DNA of 64,000 nucleotides from Sphingomonas sp. Y57. GTDB taxonomy: Bacteria > Pseudomonadota > Alphaproteobacteria > Sphingomonadales > Sphingomonadaceae. The stretch lies in NCBI RefSeq assembly GCF_001015195.1, contig NZ_LDES01000038.1:146063-210062 (forward strand), in the 5' to 3' direction. A program made the position numbers and the translations under genes. The notes beneath the pieces were generated by a model. It had not been told where the DNA came from. It made no database searches and saw nothing but the letters and a program-made list of their open reading frames with translations. Shown here one piece after another: positions 39,351 through 47,393 of the stretch. The stretch's first letter is position 1. Each line of letters opens with the position of its first letter.

Positions 39351-40871
39351 ATGGCGCTCGGTCCCCGCCTCGACCTTCGGCAGAGCCAGTCGCTGGTGAT
39401 GACGCCGCAGCTCCAGCAGGCGATCAAGCTGCTGGCGCTGTCCAACCTCGAGGTCGAGGCGTTCATCGCCGAGGAAATCGAGAAGAACCCGCTGCTCGAA
39501 GCCGGCGGCGGCGAAGCGGGCGAGCGCGACGAGGCGCCGCCGGCCGACGACGCCTTCGACGAAGACGGCGCGCGCAGCGATGGTTTCGACGAGGATGGCC
39601 CGACCGCCGACCGGCTGGTCGAGGCCGGTGACGCGATCGCCGACGCGCCGCTGGACGTCGACTATGCCGCCGAGACCTTTCACCATGACAGTCCTGTTGA
39701 CAGCCCGCGCGGCATGGACGGCAGCCTGGGTATGGACGGCGTCGCCGGCGGCGGGGAGGAGGGGCGCGGGCTCGACGACTATGCGGCGGCTACCCTCTCG
39801 CTCCACGACCATCTGACCGCGCAGGCGGGCGAGCTGCTCGACGGATTCGAGCTGGCGATCGCCGCCCGGATCATCGACCTGATCGACGAGGCCGGCTATT
39901 TCGAGGGCCAGACCTTCGAGATCGCCCAGGCGCTCGACGTGCCGCTGTTCCAGGTCGAACGCGTGCTCGGCGTGATCCAGACGCTCGATCCCACCGGGGT
40001 CGGCGCACGTTCGCTCGCCGAATGCATCGCGCTGCAGGCTAAGGAAGCCGATCGCTACGATCCGGCGATGGCCAAGCTGATCGACAATCTCGACCTGCTC
40101 GCGCGCGGCGCGATCCCGCAGCTTCGCCGGCTCTGCGGAGTCGACGAGGAGGACATGGCGGACATGATCCGCGAGCTGCGCGATTATGATCCGAAGCCGG
40201 GCCTGCGCTTCGGCGGCGAGCCGCCCGCGCCGATCACGCCCGACATCTTCGTCCGCCGCACCTCCGAAGGCTGGGCGATCGAGCTCAATACGGCGACCCT
40301 GCCGCGGCTGATCGTCAACCGGACCTATTATGCCGAGCTGTCGGGCGGGCCGCAGGATAAGGGCAGCAAGGCGTGGCTCGGCGAATGCCTCGCCTCCGCC
40401 AACTGGCTCGTCAAGGCGCTCGACCAGCGCGCCCGGACGATCGTTCGGGTGGCACGTGAGATCGTGAAGCAGCAGGAGGCCTTCTTCCTTCACGGCGTCG
40501 AGCATCTCCGCCCGCTGACTCTGAAGGCGGTGGCCGACGCGATCGGCATGCACGAATCGACGATCAGCCGCGTCACCTCGAACAAATATCTGATGTGCGA
40601 GCGGGGGCTGCACGAACTCAAATATTTCTTCACCAGCGGTGTCGCGGCGGCCGACGGCGGCGATGCGGTGTCGGCCGAGGCCGTGAAGAGCCAGATCGCC
40701 AAGCTGATTGCCGCCGAGGGCGACGACATATTGTCGGACGACAAGCTGGTCGAACTGCTCAAGGAGAAGGGCTTCGACCTCGCCCGCCGGACCGTGGCCA
40801 AATATCGGGAAGCAATCGGCCTGGGATCGTCGGTCCAGCGGCGGCGCCAGCGTGCGATGAAGGCGGCCTAG
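39351..40871 (+). CDS. rpoN: RNA polymerase sigma-54 factor
   Basis: 506 aa from ATG 39351. Region I is Gln-rich (RLDLRQSQSLVMTPQLQQAI, LLALSNLEVEAFI); region II is a long acidic stretch (about 55-110); the core-binding and HTH regions follow (LKAVADAIGMHESTISRVTS), and the RpoN box ARRTVAKYRE lies at about 478-487. It directs enhancer-dependent transcription (nitrogen, dicarboxylate and other genes). lptB-rpoN adjacency is classical, but the usual hpf/raiA and ptsN do not follow: the next gene is on the other strand. Confidence 0.95.
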   Translation: MALGPRLDLRQSQSLVMTPQLQQAIKLLALSNLEVEAFIAEEIEKNPLLEAGGGEAGERDEAPPADDAFDEDGARSDGFDEDGPTADRLVEAGDAIADAPLDVDYAAETFHHDSPVDSPRGMDGSLGMDGVAGGGEEGRGLDDYAAATLSLHDHLTAQAGELLDGFELAIAARIIDLIDEAGYFEGQTFEIAQALDVPLFQVERVLGVIQTLDPTGVGARSLAECIALQAKEADRYDPAMAKLIDNLDLLARGAIPQLRRLCGVDEEDMADMIRELRDYDPKPGLRFGGEPPAPITPDIFVRRTSEGWAIELNTATLPRLIVNRTYYAELSGGPQDKGSKAWLGECLASANWLVKALDQRARTIVRVAREIVKQQEAFFLHGVEHLRPLTLKAVADAIGMHESTISRVTSNKYLMCERGLHELKYFFTSGVAAADGGDAVSAEAVKSQIAKLIAAEGDDILSDDKLVELLKEKGFDLARRTVAKYREAIGLGSSVQRRRQRAMKAA

Positions 40872-40901
40872 CCTTCTTCTCCCTTCTTCGGGCGAGAGAG
40901 G

Positions 40902-41333
40902 TCAGGTTTCGCAAGGCGCCGTCGGCAGCGCGCGGGCATCTCCCCTGAGCGGCAGGCTCGCCGAGACGCCGTTGGTGAACCCGATGTCGAGCCGATCGCC
41001 TGCGCCGATCGCCCGCCAGAGCGCGCCGAAGGCGGCCGCGTTGGTGCTATCCCCGGTGGCGATCATGCCGTCGCGGTCGGCGTGCATCACCACTGTGCGG
41101 TCGCCGGCGCGGAAGCCTATCTCGCTGCCCGGCGGCGCGGCGGTGCCCGCAATCGCAACCTGGATGGCGGGGGGGCCTTCCGCTGGACAGGCGATCAGGA
41201 CATGGCTGCCATGCCGGCCGAGATCGCCGACCAGATAGCGGGCGACGTCCGGCTCGGCCGACCAGCGGGTCGGCAGCGCCATGATCGGCGCCGATAATAT
41301 GAATGCCCCACCGATCGCCCAGGCTGCCTTCAT
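40902..41333 (-). CDS. Hypothetical exported protein
   Basis: 143 aa from ATG 41333, with GGGAG eight bases upstream. A short hydrophobic N-terminus (KAAWAIGGAFILSAPIMALP) suggests a signal peptide or anchor. The rest is a small beta-rich domain (HVLIACPAEGPPAIQVAIAG; RTVVMHADRDGMIATGDS) with no catalytic motif I recognise and two Cys (about positions 46 and 141). The frame beyond 41333 is an artefact across the transporter gene. Converges with rpoN; 68 bp downstream of the nucleoside transporter. Confidence 0.6.
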   Translation of the reverse strand: MKAAWAIGGAFILSAPIMALPTRWSAEPDVARYLVGDLGRHGSHVLIACPAEGPPAIQVAIAGTAAPPGSEIGFRAGDRTVVMHADRDGMIATGDSTNAAAFGALWRAIGAGDRLDIGFTNGVSASLPLRGDARALPTAPCET

Positions 41334-41401
41334 AGGATCGCTCCCGCGGTACGGTCCGATCGAAACGCGCGGAGGGGACGAAAAGGTTCCTCGGCTCGTC
41401 G

Positions 41402-42664
41402 TCAGTTCGGCAGCAGCAGTCCCGCGAGTGCCGCAGACATCAGGTTGGCGAGGCTGCCGGCGATCAGCGCCTTGATGCCGAGCCGGGCGATCACCGGCCG
41501 CTGGTTGGGGGCGAGGCTGCCCGCCGACGCCATCTGGATCGCGATCGAGGAGAAATTGGCGAAGCCGCACAGCGCGAAGGTGGTGATCGCCAGGCTGTGC
41601 GCATCGAGTGTCGCCTTGATCTGGCCGAGGTGGATATAGGCGACGAACTCGTTGAGCACGATCTTCTCGCCGAACAGCCCGCCTGCCACCTGCGCTTGTT
41701 CCCACGGGATGCCGAGGAGGTACATGACAGGGGCGAAGACGAAGCCGAGCAGCTGCTGGAAGCTCAGTGACGGATAGCCGAACCAGCCGCCCGCGACGCC
41801 GAGCAGCCCGTTGGCGAGCGCGACCAGCGCGACGAAGGACAATACCATCGCGCCGACGGCGACCGCGATCCGCACGCCGGTCTGCGCGCCCTGCGACGCG
41901 GCCATGATGATGTTCGCAGGCCGCTCCTCTGCCTCGTGCGCCTCGGCCAGCACGATCGCCTCCTCGGCCGGGTCGTCGCCGAGCGGCAGCTCGCCCTCGG
42001 GCGTGCGCGGGTCGGGCATGATGATCTTCGCCATCAGCAGCCCGCCCGGCGCGGCCATGAAGCTGGCGGCGAGCAGCAGGTCGATGCTGATGCCCATCGC
42101 CGCATAGGCGGCAAGGATGGTGCCGGCGACCCCGGCCATGCCGGTCGTCATCACCGCGAACATCTGATGCGGGGCGAGGCCGGCCAGATAGGGACGGATG
42201 ACCAGAGGCGATTCGCTCTGCCCGACGAAGATGTTGGCGGCGGCGCACAGCGATTCGACCTTGGAAACGCCGGTGACCTTTTCGATCGCGCCGCCGACCC
42301 AGCGGATCACCGCCTGCATGACGCCGAGATAATAGAGGATCGAGACGAGCGAGGCGAAGAAGATGATCACCGGCAGCGCCGCGAGTGCGAAGCTGGTGCC
42401 GCCGATCTCGGGCCTGACCAGCGATCCGAACAGGAAGTCGGTGCCCGACTGGGCATAGCCGAGCAGGCTCGAGACCCCGGCCGAGAGCCCGGCGAGCACC
42501 GTCCGGCCCCAGGGCACGTAGAGCACGAGCACCGCGATCGCGGCCTGCAGGCCGAACGCGGCGCCGACCACGCGCAGCCTGATCGCCCTGCGATCCGACG
42601 ACAGCGCCACCGCGACCAGCAGGATCAGCGCGATGCCGGCGAGGCCGGTGAGCCATTTGGTCAT
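41402..42664 (-). CDS. Concentrative nucleoside transporter (NupC/CNT family)
   Basis: 420 aa from ATG 42664, about ten membrane spans. CNT signatures: AANIFVGQSESPLVIRPYLA (the Gly-Gln-x-Glu substrate loop), GLFGEKIVLNEFVAYI and FALCGFANFSSIAIQ (the Asn-Glu-Phe and Asn-Phe-Ser motifs). It imports nucleosides with protons or sodium. A cytoplasmic Asp/Glu-rich loop (PLGDDPAEEAIVLAEAHEAE) lies in the middle. Divergent from the YhhQ-like gene across 105 bp. Confidence 0.9.
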   Translation of the reverse strand: MTKWLTGLAGIALILLVAVALSSDRRAIRLRVVGAAFGLQAAIAVLVLYVPWGRTVLAGLSAGVSSLLGYAQSGTDFLFGSLVRPEIGGTSFALAALPVIIFFASLVSILYYLGVMQAVIRWVGGAIEKVTGVSKVESLCAAANIFVGQSESPLVIRPYLAGLAPHQMFAVMTTGMAGVAGTILAAYAAMGISIDLLLAASFMAAPGGLLMAKIIMPDPRTPEGELPLGDDPAEEAIVLAEAHEAEERPANIIMAASQGAQTGVRIAVAVGAMVLSFVALVALANGLLGVAGGWFGYPSLSFQQLLGFVFAPVMYLLGIPWEQAQVAGGLFGEKIVLNEFVAYIHLGQIKATLDAHSLAITTFALCGFANFSSIAIQMASAGSLAPNQRPVIARLGIKALIAGSLANLMSAALAGLLLPN

Positions 42665-42769
42665 GGATAGAGAGGTCCCCAGCCCGCGCGAAAGCGCCAC
42701 CATGGCGCCGCGCCCGGCCCGGTCAAGCGCTCTTTCGCTCGCCCGGCAAAGCCGGTAGCAGGCGTTCCC

Positions 42770-43426
42770 ATGGACGCCGCTCCGCTCTCGACCTCGCCCC
42801 GCGCGTTCACGCGCTCGTTCTTCATCCTCTCGATCTTCTACGGCGGGATGGTCTGCATCGCCGGCGTGCTGGGGGTGAAGCAGGTGTCGCTGGGGCCGCT
42901 CGCGGTGGAGGCGGGAATCTTCGCCTTCCTGCTGCTGGTGGTGATGGCGAGCGCGGCGGCCGAGCTGCACGGCCGCGCCGCCGCTGATGCGCTGGTACGC
43001 TGGGGCTTCCTGCCGCTCATCGCCTCGGCCCTGCTGATCCGGCTGGTGCTCGCGCTGCCCGCCGACCCCGGCATGTACCCGCCCGCTGTCGAGGCCTTCC
43101 CGATCGTGGTGGGGCAGGGTGCCCGGATGATGATCGCCGGGCTGATCTCCTACGGCCTGTCGCAGACGCTGAACGTGCTGATCTTCGACAAGCTGAAGGG
43201 GCAGGGCGTCGGTCGCTTCGTCTGGCTGCGCGGGATGATCGCCAGCATCGTCAGCCAGGTCGCCGACACCGTCATGTTCATCACCATCAGCTTCTATGGC
43301 GAGCGCGAGATCCTCGGTCTGATGGGCGGGCAGATGGTGGCGAAGGTGGTGCTGTCGGTGCTGCTGGTGCCGCCGTTGATCACCCTGTTCGTCGCCTGGG
43401 GCCGGCGAATCGACGCGCGGGGGTAG
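42770..43426 (+). CDS. Queuosine precursor transporter (YhhQ/VUT family)
   Basis: 218 aa, six hydrophobic helices. The family pattern is visible in FILSIFYGGMVCIAGVLGVK (helix 1), LLVVMASAAAELHGR (in place of the usual Asp/Glu-x-Tyr-Gly block) and SIVSQVADTVMFITISFYGE (Ser-Gln-x-x-Asp-Thr motif, highly conserved). Known members import preQ0/preQ1 or queuine. QueG at 32623 uses the same pathway, but no other queuosine gene is in the window. Confidence 0.8.
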   Translation: MDAAPLSTSPRAFTRSFFILSIFYGGMVCIAGVLGVKQVSLGPLAVEAGIFAFLLLVVMASAAAELHGRAAADALVRWGFLPLIASALLIRLVLALPADPGMYPPAVEAFPIVVGQGARMMIAGLISYGLSQTLNVLIFDKLKGQGVGRFVWLRGMIASIVSQVADTVMFITISFYGEREILGLMGGQMVAKVVLSVLLVPPLITLFVAWGRRIDARG

Positions 43427-43441
43427 TCGTCGCTTCCCCAA

Positions 43442-43530
43442 GGCGTCGCCTGGGAGGCCGGGGTCTCAGGAGAGGGGAGACGGGGTCGAGGCAGGAGGCT
43501 CCCGAGATCCCGGCCTCCGCCGGGATGACG
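43442..43530. repeat. Dispersed ~85-bp palindromic intergenic repeat, copy 3
   Basis: The core GTCTCAGGAGAGGGGAGACG, GGTCGAGGCAGGAG and GAGATCCCGGCCTCCGCCGG match copies 1, 4 and 5; the left arm is partly degraded (GCGTCGCCTGGGAGGCCGGG). Located in the yhhQ-argB gap, both genes on the plus strand. Confidence 0.72.
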
Positions 43531-43582
43531 AGGTATGAACGCGCTACTTTATCCCGGGGCCCCGCTCCGCTAAGGGGCCGCC

Positions 43583-44488
43583 ATGTCGACCGATCACAGC
43601 CCCGATCCGCTCCTTCTCACCAAGGCCGAGACGCTCGTCGAGGCGCTGCCCTATATGCAGCGCTATGCGGGCGAGACCTTCGTGGTCAAATATGGCGGCC
43701 ACGCCATGGGCGACCCGGAGGCCGCGCGCGACTTCGCCGAGGACATCGTCCTGCTCAAGGCGGTGGGCATCAACCCGGTCGTCGTCCATGGCGGCGGGCC
43801 CCAGATCGGCAAGATGCTGAAGACGCTCGGTGTCGAGAGCAGCTTCGTCGACGGCCTGCGTGTCACCGATGCGGAGACCGCGCGGGTCGCCGAGATGGTG
43901 CTGTGCGGTTCGATCAACAAGGAGATCGTCTCGTGGATCGCCCAGGCGGGCGGCCGCGCGGTCGGCCTTTCGGGCAAGGACGGCCGGATGGTCGTCGCGG
44001 AGAAGGTCCGGCGCACCCAGCGCGATCCCGAAAGCAATATCGAAAAGGCGATCGATCTCGGCTTCGTCGGCGAACCGGCCGATATCGACCGGCGGGTGAT
44101 CGACACCATCTCCAAGGCAGGGATGATCCCGGTGGTCGCGCCGATCGCGATCGGCGAGGATGGGCACACCTACAACGTCAACGCCGACACCATGGCGGGC
44201 GCGATCGCGATCGCGCTGGGCGCGGCACGGCTGTTCCTGCTCACCGACGTCGCCGGGGTGCTCGACAAGGAGAAGAAGCTGATCCGCGACCTGACGCCGC
44301 GCCAGATCACCGCGCTGCGTGAGGACGGTACGATCCAGGGCGGGATGATCCCGAAGCTGGAGACCTGCGTCCACGCGGTCGAGGGCGGGGTCGACGCCGC
44401 CGTCATCCTCGACGGGCGGGTGCCGCACGCGATGCTGATCGAAGCCTTCACCCGCCGCGGCGCGGGCACGCTGATCGGGATGGGTTAG
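43583..44488 (+). CDS. argB: Acetylglutamate kinase
   Basis: 301 aa amino-acid-kinase fold. [20 protein letters not shown] (the Lys/Gly-Gly phosphate loop), [16 protein letters not shown] and [14 protein letters not shown] are intact, with [18 protein letters not shown] downstream. It phosphorylates N-acetylglutamate, the second step of arginine synthesis, and is usually feedback-inhibited by arginine. AAGGGG lies five bases before the ATG. Single gene; followed after 13 bp by the hairpin cluster. Confidence 0.95.
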   Translation: MSTDHSPDPLLLTKAETLVEALPYMQRYAGETFVVKYGGHAMGDPEAARDFAEDIVLLKAVGINPVVVHGGGPQIGKMLKTLGVESSFVDGLRVTDAETARVAEMVLCGSINKEIVSWIAQAGGRAVGLSGKDGRMVVAEKVRRTQRDPESNIEKAIDLGFVGEPADIDRRVIDTISKAGMIPVVAPIAIGEDGHTYNVNADTMAGAIAIALGAARLFLLTDVAGVLDKEKKLIRDLTPRQITALREDGTIQGGMIPKLETCVHAVEGGVDAAVILDGRVPHAMLIEAFTRRGAGTLIGMG

Positions 44489-44500
44489 GCCCCGAAGCTT

Positions 44501-44522
44501 TCCCTCCCCTTCAGGGGAGGGA
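44501..44522. terminator. Hairpin A after argB
   Basis: TCCCTCCCC (44501-44509), TTCA and GGGGAGGGA (44514-44522) form a perfect 9-bp stem 13 bp after the argB stop. There is no T-run, so it would be a non-canonical or 3'-end-stabilising structure. It mirrors hairpin D on the other side of the cluster. Confidence 0.55.
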
Positions 44523-44528
44523 TGTAAG

Positions 44529-44573
44529 TTCAGCGAGGTGAAACATGCCGGGGGCATGTTTCACCTCGCTGAA
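44529..44573. repeat. Hairpin B: perfect palindrome with 21-bp arms
   Basis: Positions 44529-44549 and 44553-44573 are exact reverse complements around GGG. The outer part of each arm is TTCAGCGAGGTG / CACCTCGCTGAA and the inner part AAACATGCC / GGCATGTTT. It is the longest perfect palindrome found in the window, lies in no ORF, and is flanked on both sides by other hairpins. Function unknown. Confidence 0.85.
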
Positions 44574-44577
44574 GGGT

Positions 44578-44619
44578 GCGCAGCCAAGGGGGTCGATCCC
44601 CCTTGGCGGAGTTCTGCGC
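44578..44619. repeat. Hairpin C, stem with internal loop
   Basis: GCCAAGGGGG (44583-44592), loop TCGAT and CCCCCTTGGC (44598-44607) form a perfect 10-bp stem; outside it GCGCA (44578-44582) pairs with TGCGC (44615-44619) across a seven-base bulge. It directly follows hairpin B, so the two may be one composite element. Confidence 0.7.
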
Positions 44620-44663
44620 TGTAGCCGGGGAGGCTCGCTACCGCTCGCCACCCACCCCCCGAA

Positions 44664-44687
44664 CCCCCTCCCTTGAAAGGGAGGGGG
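44664..44687. terminator. Hairpin D after dapD (opposite strand to argB)
   Basis: CCCCCTCCCTT (44664-44674), GA and AAGGGAGGGGG (44677-44687) are perfectly complementary over 11 bp. It lies 8 bp beyond the dapD stop in the minus-strand direction and is built like hairpin A. Confidence 0.6.
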
Positions 44688-44694
44688 AGTTCGT

Positions 44695-45519
44695 TCAATC
44701 CCTGAGCAGCTCGTTGATCCCGGTCTTCGACCGCGTCTGCGCGTCGACGCGCTTGACGATCACGGCGCAGTAGAGGCCCGGGCCTCCGTCCTTGCCGGGC
44801 AGCGTACCGGGGACGACCACCGCATAGCTCGGCACGCGGCCGACGAAGACCTCGCCGGTGGCGCGGTCGACGATCTTGGTCGAGGCGCCGAGATAGACGC
44901 CCATCGACAGCACCGCGCCCTGCTCGACCACCACGCCCTCGGCGACTTCCGAGCGGGCGCCGATGAAGCAGTCGTCCTCGATCACGACCGGGCCGGCCTG
45001 CAGCGGCTCGAGCACGCCGCCAATGCCGACGCCACCCGACAGGTGGACGTTGCTGCCGATCTGCGCGCAGCTGCCGACCGTCGTCCAGGTGTCTACCATC
45101 GTATTCTCGCCGACATAGGCGCCGAGATTGACGAAGCTCGGCATCAGCACCGCACCCTTGGCGATGTGGGCGCCGCGGCGGACGATCGAGCCGGGCACCG
45201 CGCGGAAGCCGGCGCCGCGGAACTCGGCCTCGCCCCATCCTGCGAATTTCGACGGAACCTTGTCCCACCAGTTCGCGCCGCCGGGCCCGCCGGGAATCAG
45301 CTCCATGTCGTTGAGGCGGAAGGACAGCAGCACCGCCTTCTTGAGCCACTGGTTGACGGTCCAGCCGTCAGCGCCCTTCTCGGCGACGCGGCGCTCGCCC
45401 GAATCGAGCAGGCCGAGCGCAGTCTCGACCGCATCGCGCACCTCGCCCCTGGTCGAGAAGGTGACGCCCTCGCGCTCGTCCCACGCCTTCTCGATCACCG
45501 TCTGCAGATCGCCGCTCAT
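44695..45519 (-). CDS. dapD: Tetrahydrodipicolinate N-succinyltransferase
   Basis: 274 aa from ATG 45519, overlapping the upstream stop (ATGA). A short helical N-domain is followed by a left-handed beta-helix of hexapeptide repeats ([60 protein letters not shown]). [20 protein letters not shown] is the DapD signature. It succinylates tetrahydrodipicolinate in lysine and meso-diaminopimelate synthesis, the same pathway as dapF at 62131. Confidence 0.95.
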   Translation of the reverse strand: MSGDLQTVIEKAWDEREGVTFSTRGEVRDAVETALGLLDSGERRVAEKGADGWTVNQWLKKAVLLSFRLNDMELIPGGPGGANWWDKVPSKFAGWGEAEFRGAGFRAVPGSIVRRGAHIAKGAVLMPSFVNLGAYVGENTMVDTWTTVGSCAQIGSNVHLSGGVGIGGVLEPLQAGPVVIEDDCFIGARSEVAEGVVVEQGAVLSMGVYLGASTKIVDRATGEVFVGRVPSYAVVVPGTLPGKDGGPGLYCAVIVKRVDAQTRSKTGINELLRD

Positions 45520-46187
45520 TCCATTCCCCTTGTGAGTTCGTCGAGCCATTGGCCGACGTCGTGTATCTCGATATCGATGAAGCTGGCGTCGGCGTCATGA
45601 TTGCCGAGCTCGGAGCCGTTGTTGACCCACACCGTGGTCATGCCGATCGCCTTGGCGGGCTTCAGGTTGCGGGCCATGTCCTCGACGAACAGCGAGGTGG
45701 CCGGATCGACCCCGAACGCCTTGACCATCGATTCGTAGCTCGCCGCCTGCGGCTTGGGCTGATAGGCGCAGGCGTGGATGTCGTGGATTGCCTCGAAGCT
45801 CTTCGACAGGCCGAGCCGCTGGAGCACCCGGCCGGCATAGTCGGCGTCGCCATTGGTGAAGATCAGCTTGCGGCCAGGCAGTTTCGCGACCGCGTTCACC
45901 AGCCTCTTGTCCTCGGCCAGGACGTCCATCTCGATGTCGTGGACGAAGGCGAGGAATTCCTGCGGATCGATGGCATGGCTGTGCATCAGGCCCGACAGGG
46001 TGGTGCCATGCTCGCGGAACATCTGCTTCTGGATGCGCTTGGCTTCGGCCGGGTCGACCCCCAGCAGCCGCTCGACATAGAGGCCCATCCGCACGTCGAT
46101 CAGCCCGAACAGGTCCGCCGACGCCGGGTAGAGCGTGTTGTCCAGATCGAAGATCCAGGCGTCGATATGGTCGAGCGCGGGCGGCAT
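45516..46187 (-). CDS. HAD-family pyrimidine 5'-nucleotidase
   Basis: 223 aa from ATG 46187; the TTG at 46223 is less likely. HAD motif I is [13 protein letters not shown] (nucleophile Asp plus the DNTLYP form typical of the Sdt1/Phm8-like group), motif [13 protein letters not shown], a Lys in [13 protein letters not shown], and motif [16 protein letters not shown]. Family members dephosphorylate UMP/CMP and related nucleotides. Overlap with dapD (ATGA) indicates an operon; the pairing has no known metabolic logic but is common in sphingomonads as far as I recall. Confidence 0.85.
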   Translation of the reverse strand: MPPALDHIDAWIFDLDNTLYPASADLFGLIDVRMGLYVERLLGVDPAEAKRIQKQMFREHGTTLSGLMHSHAIDPQEFLAFVHDIEMDVLAEDKRLVNAVAKLPGRKLIFTNGDADYAGRVLQRLGLSKSFEAIHDIHACAYQPKPQAASYESMVKAFGVDPATSLFVEDMARNLKPAKAIGMTTVWVNNGSELGNHDADASFIDIEIHDVGQWLDELTRGME

Positions 46188-46253
46188 AGCCGGGCGAGTA
46201 GCCTCTGGGGGAAGGGGAGGCAACCGGCAGATCGCTACCGGCGGCGACGCAGG

Positions 46254-46270
46254 AACTAGAGCGGTTTCGA
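46254..46270 (+). repeat. Left copy of a short direct repeat (AACTAGAGCGGT)
   Basis: AACTAGAGCGGTTTCG at 46254-46269 is repeated as AACTAGAGCGGTCTTCG at 49464-49480. The twelve leading bases are identical and both copies continue into TTCG. Together they bracket the AraC/ene-reductase pair. Confidence 0.5.
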
Positions 46271-46400
46271 TCGGTCCGCATGTAGCCGCAATCCATCCGC
46301 CTCACGGGTCCCTCTGTGCTGATCCGGCAGGCCAGATTGTTGATGGCGTCGCCTGGTGCGTTGGACTATCACGAGGGCCGTTCCTATACGGGGGCCGGTC

Positions 46401-47309
46401 ATGCTGTTGGGACGCTGTGACAATCACCTGCCCTCGTTCGATCGCCAGCCCGAGCAGTTTGCGCTCACCCGTCAGTTCCGCTCGGCTTCTCTCGTACGCG
46501 AGTTCGGCACGGCGGGCGGCCTTGCAATGCCGATCGCTCACTGGCGCTCGCGGCTCGAGGATGATGCGCTGACGCCCGGTTTCTCGCACCATAGCATCGT
46601 TCTTCAGAACGCCGGCACCGATGCCCGGCGGATCGACAATCCCCGTTTCTCCCGTTTTCGCAGCGCGCCCGGCCGCATCATCGTTATCCCCGCGGGCATG
46701 AGCGCGACCTGGCGGTCGGAAAGCATATCCGATCGCATCCATTTCTATCTCCGGCCAGAGCTGCTCGAGATGATCGCGCTCGAACTCGATTCCGCGCCGC
46801 CCGAACTGCGAGACGATCGCGTATTCATCATCGACGAGCCGCTTCGCCGGCTCCTTGAACGCTATGCGTCCGGGTTGCTGCATGGAGGCCAAAGCGCCCT
46901 CGAACGCGACATGTTGATTGTGGAGATCGCAATCTGGCTGTTGCGGCAGCATGGAAGCGCGCTGGTACGCCCGCCGGCTGGCGCGCGGCTTACGGCGCGG
47001 CAGGAGCGTATCCTGCGCGAGGTGATCGAGACCTGTCTCGATCAGCAGCTGACTCTGGCGGCAATAGCGGATGCGGTGGGCTGCTCGCCGGTCTTGCTGA
47101 AGCGGGGCGCGCGCATCGCGCTGGGCATGCCGCTGCACCAGTTTGTGATCGAACGGCGGCTGGCGCGCGCTGGCGACCTTATCCTGGCCGGTTGCTCAAT
47201 CGTCGAGGCGGCGCTCGCCAGCGGCTTTTCAAGCCAGTCCCATCTCACCAGCCAGATGCGCCGCCGCTGGGGCTGTACGCCCGCGACTTTCCGCCGGTCC
47301 CAAATCTGA
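46401..47309 (+). CDS. AraC-family transcriptional regulator
   Basis: 302 aa from ATG 46401; an in-frame GTG at 46356 would add 15 residues. The N-terminal half is a cupin-like sensing region (IIVIPAGMSATWRSESISDR). The C-terminal AraC domain has two helix-turn-helices: LAAIADAVGCSPVLLKRGA and IVEAALASGFSSQSHLTSQM, ending in RRRWGCTPATFRRSQ, the usual family close. It lies 84 bp upstream of the ene-reductase on the same strand, hence a likely local regulator. Ligand unknown. Confidence 0.87.
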   Translation: MLLGRCDNHLPSFDRQPEQFALTRQFRSASLVREFGTAGGLAMPIAHWRSRLEDDALTPGFSHHSIVLQNAGTDARRIDNPRFSRFRSAPGRIIVIPAGMSATWRSESISDRIHFYLRPELLEMIALELDSAPPELRDDRVFIIDEPLRRLLERYASGLLHGGQSALERDMLIVEIAIWLLRQHGSALVRPPAGARLTARQERILREVIETCLDQQLTLAAIADAVGCSPVLLKRGARIALGMPLHQFVIERRLARAGDLILAGCSIVEAALASGFSSQSHLTSQMRRRWGCTPATFRRSQI

Positions 47310-47393
47310 CAAACACGCGCCGATCTTGAAAGAAGCGGGCGCCGCAGCCGTTTACCTTCACCCGCAGAACGATGATCGAAGCGAGGTGACGCG

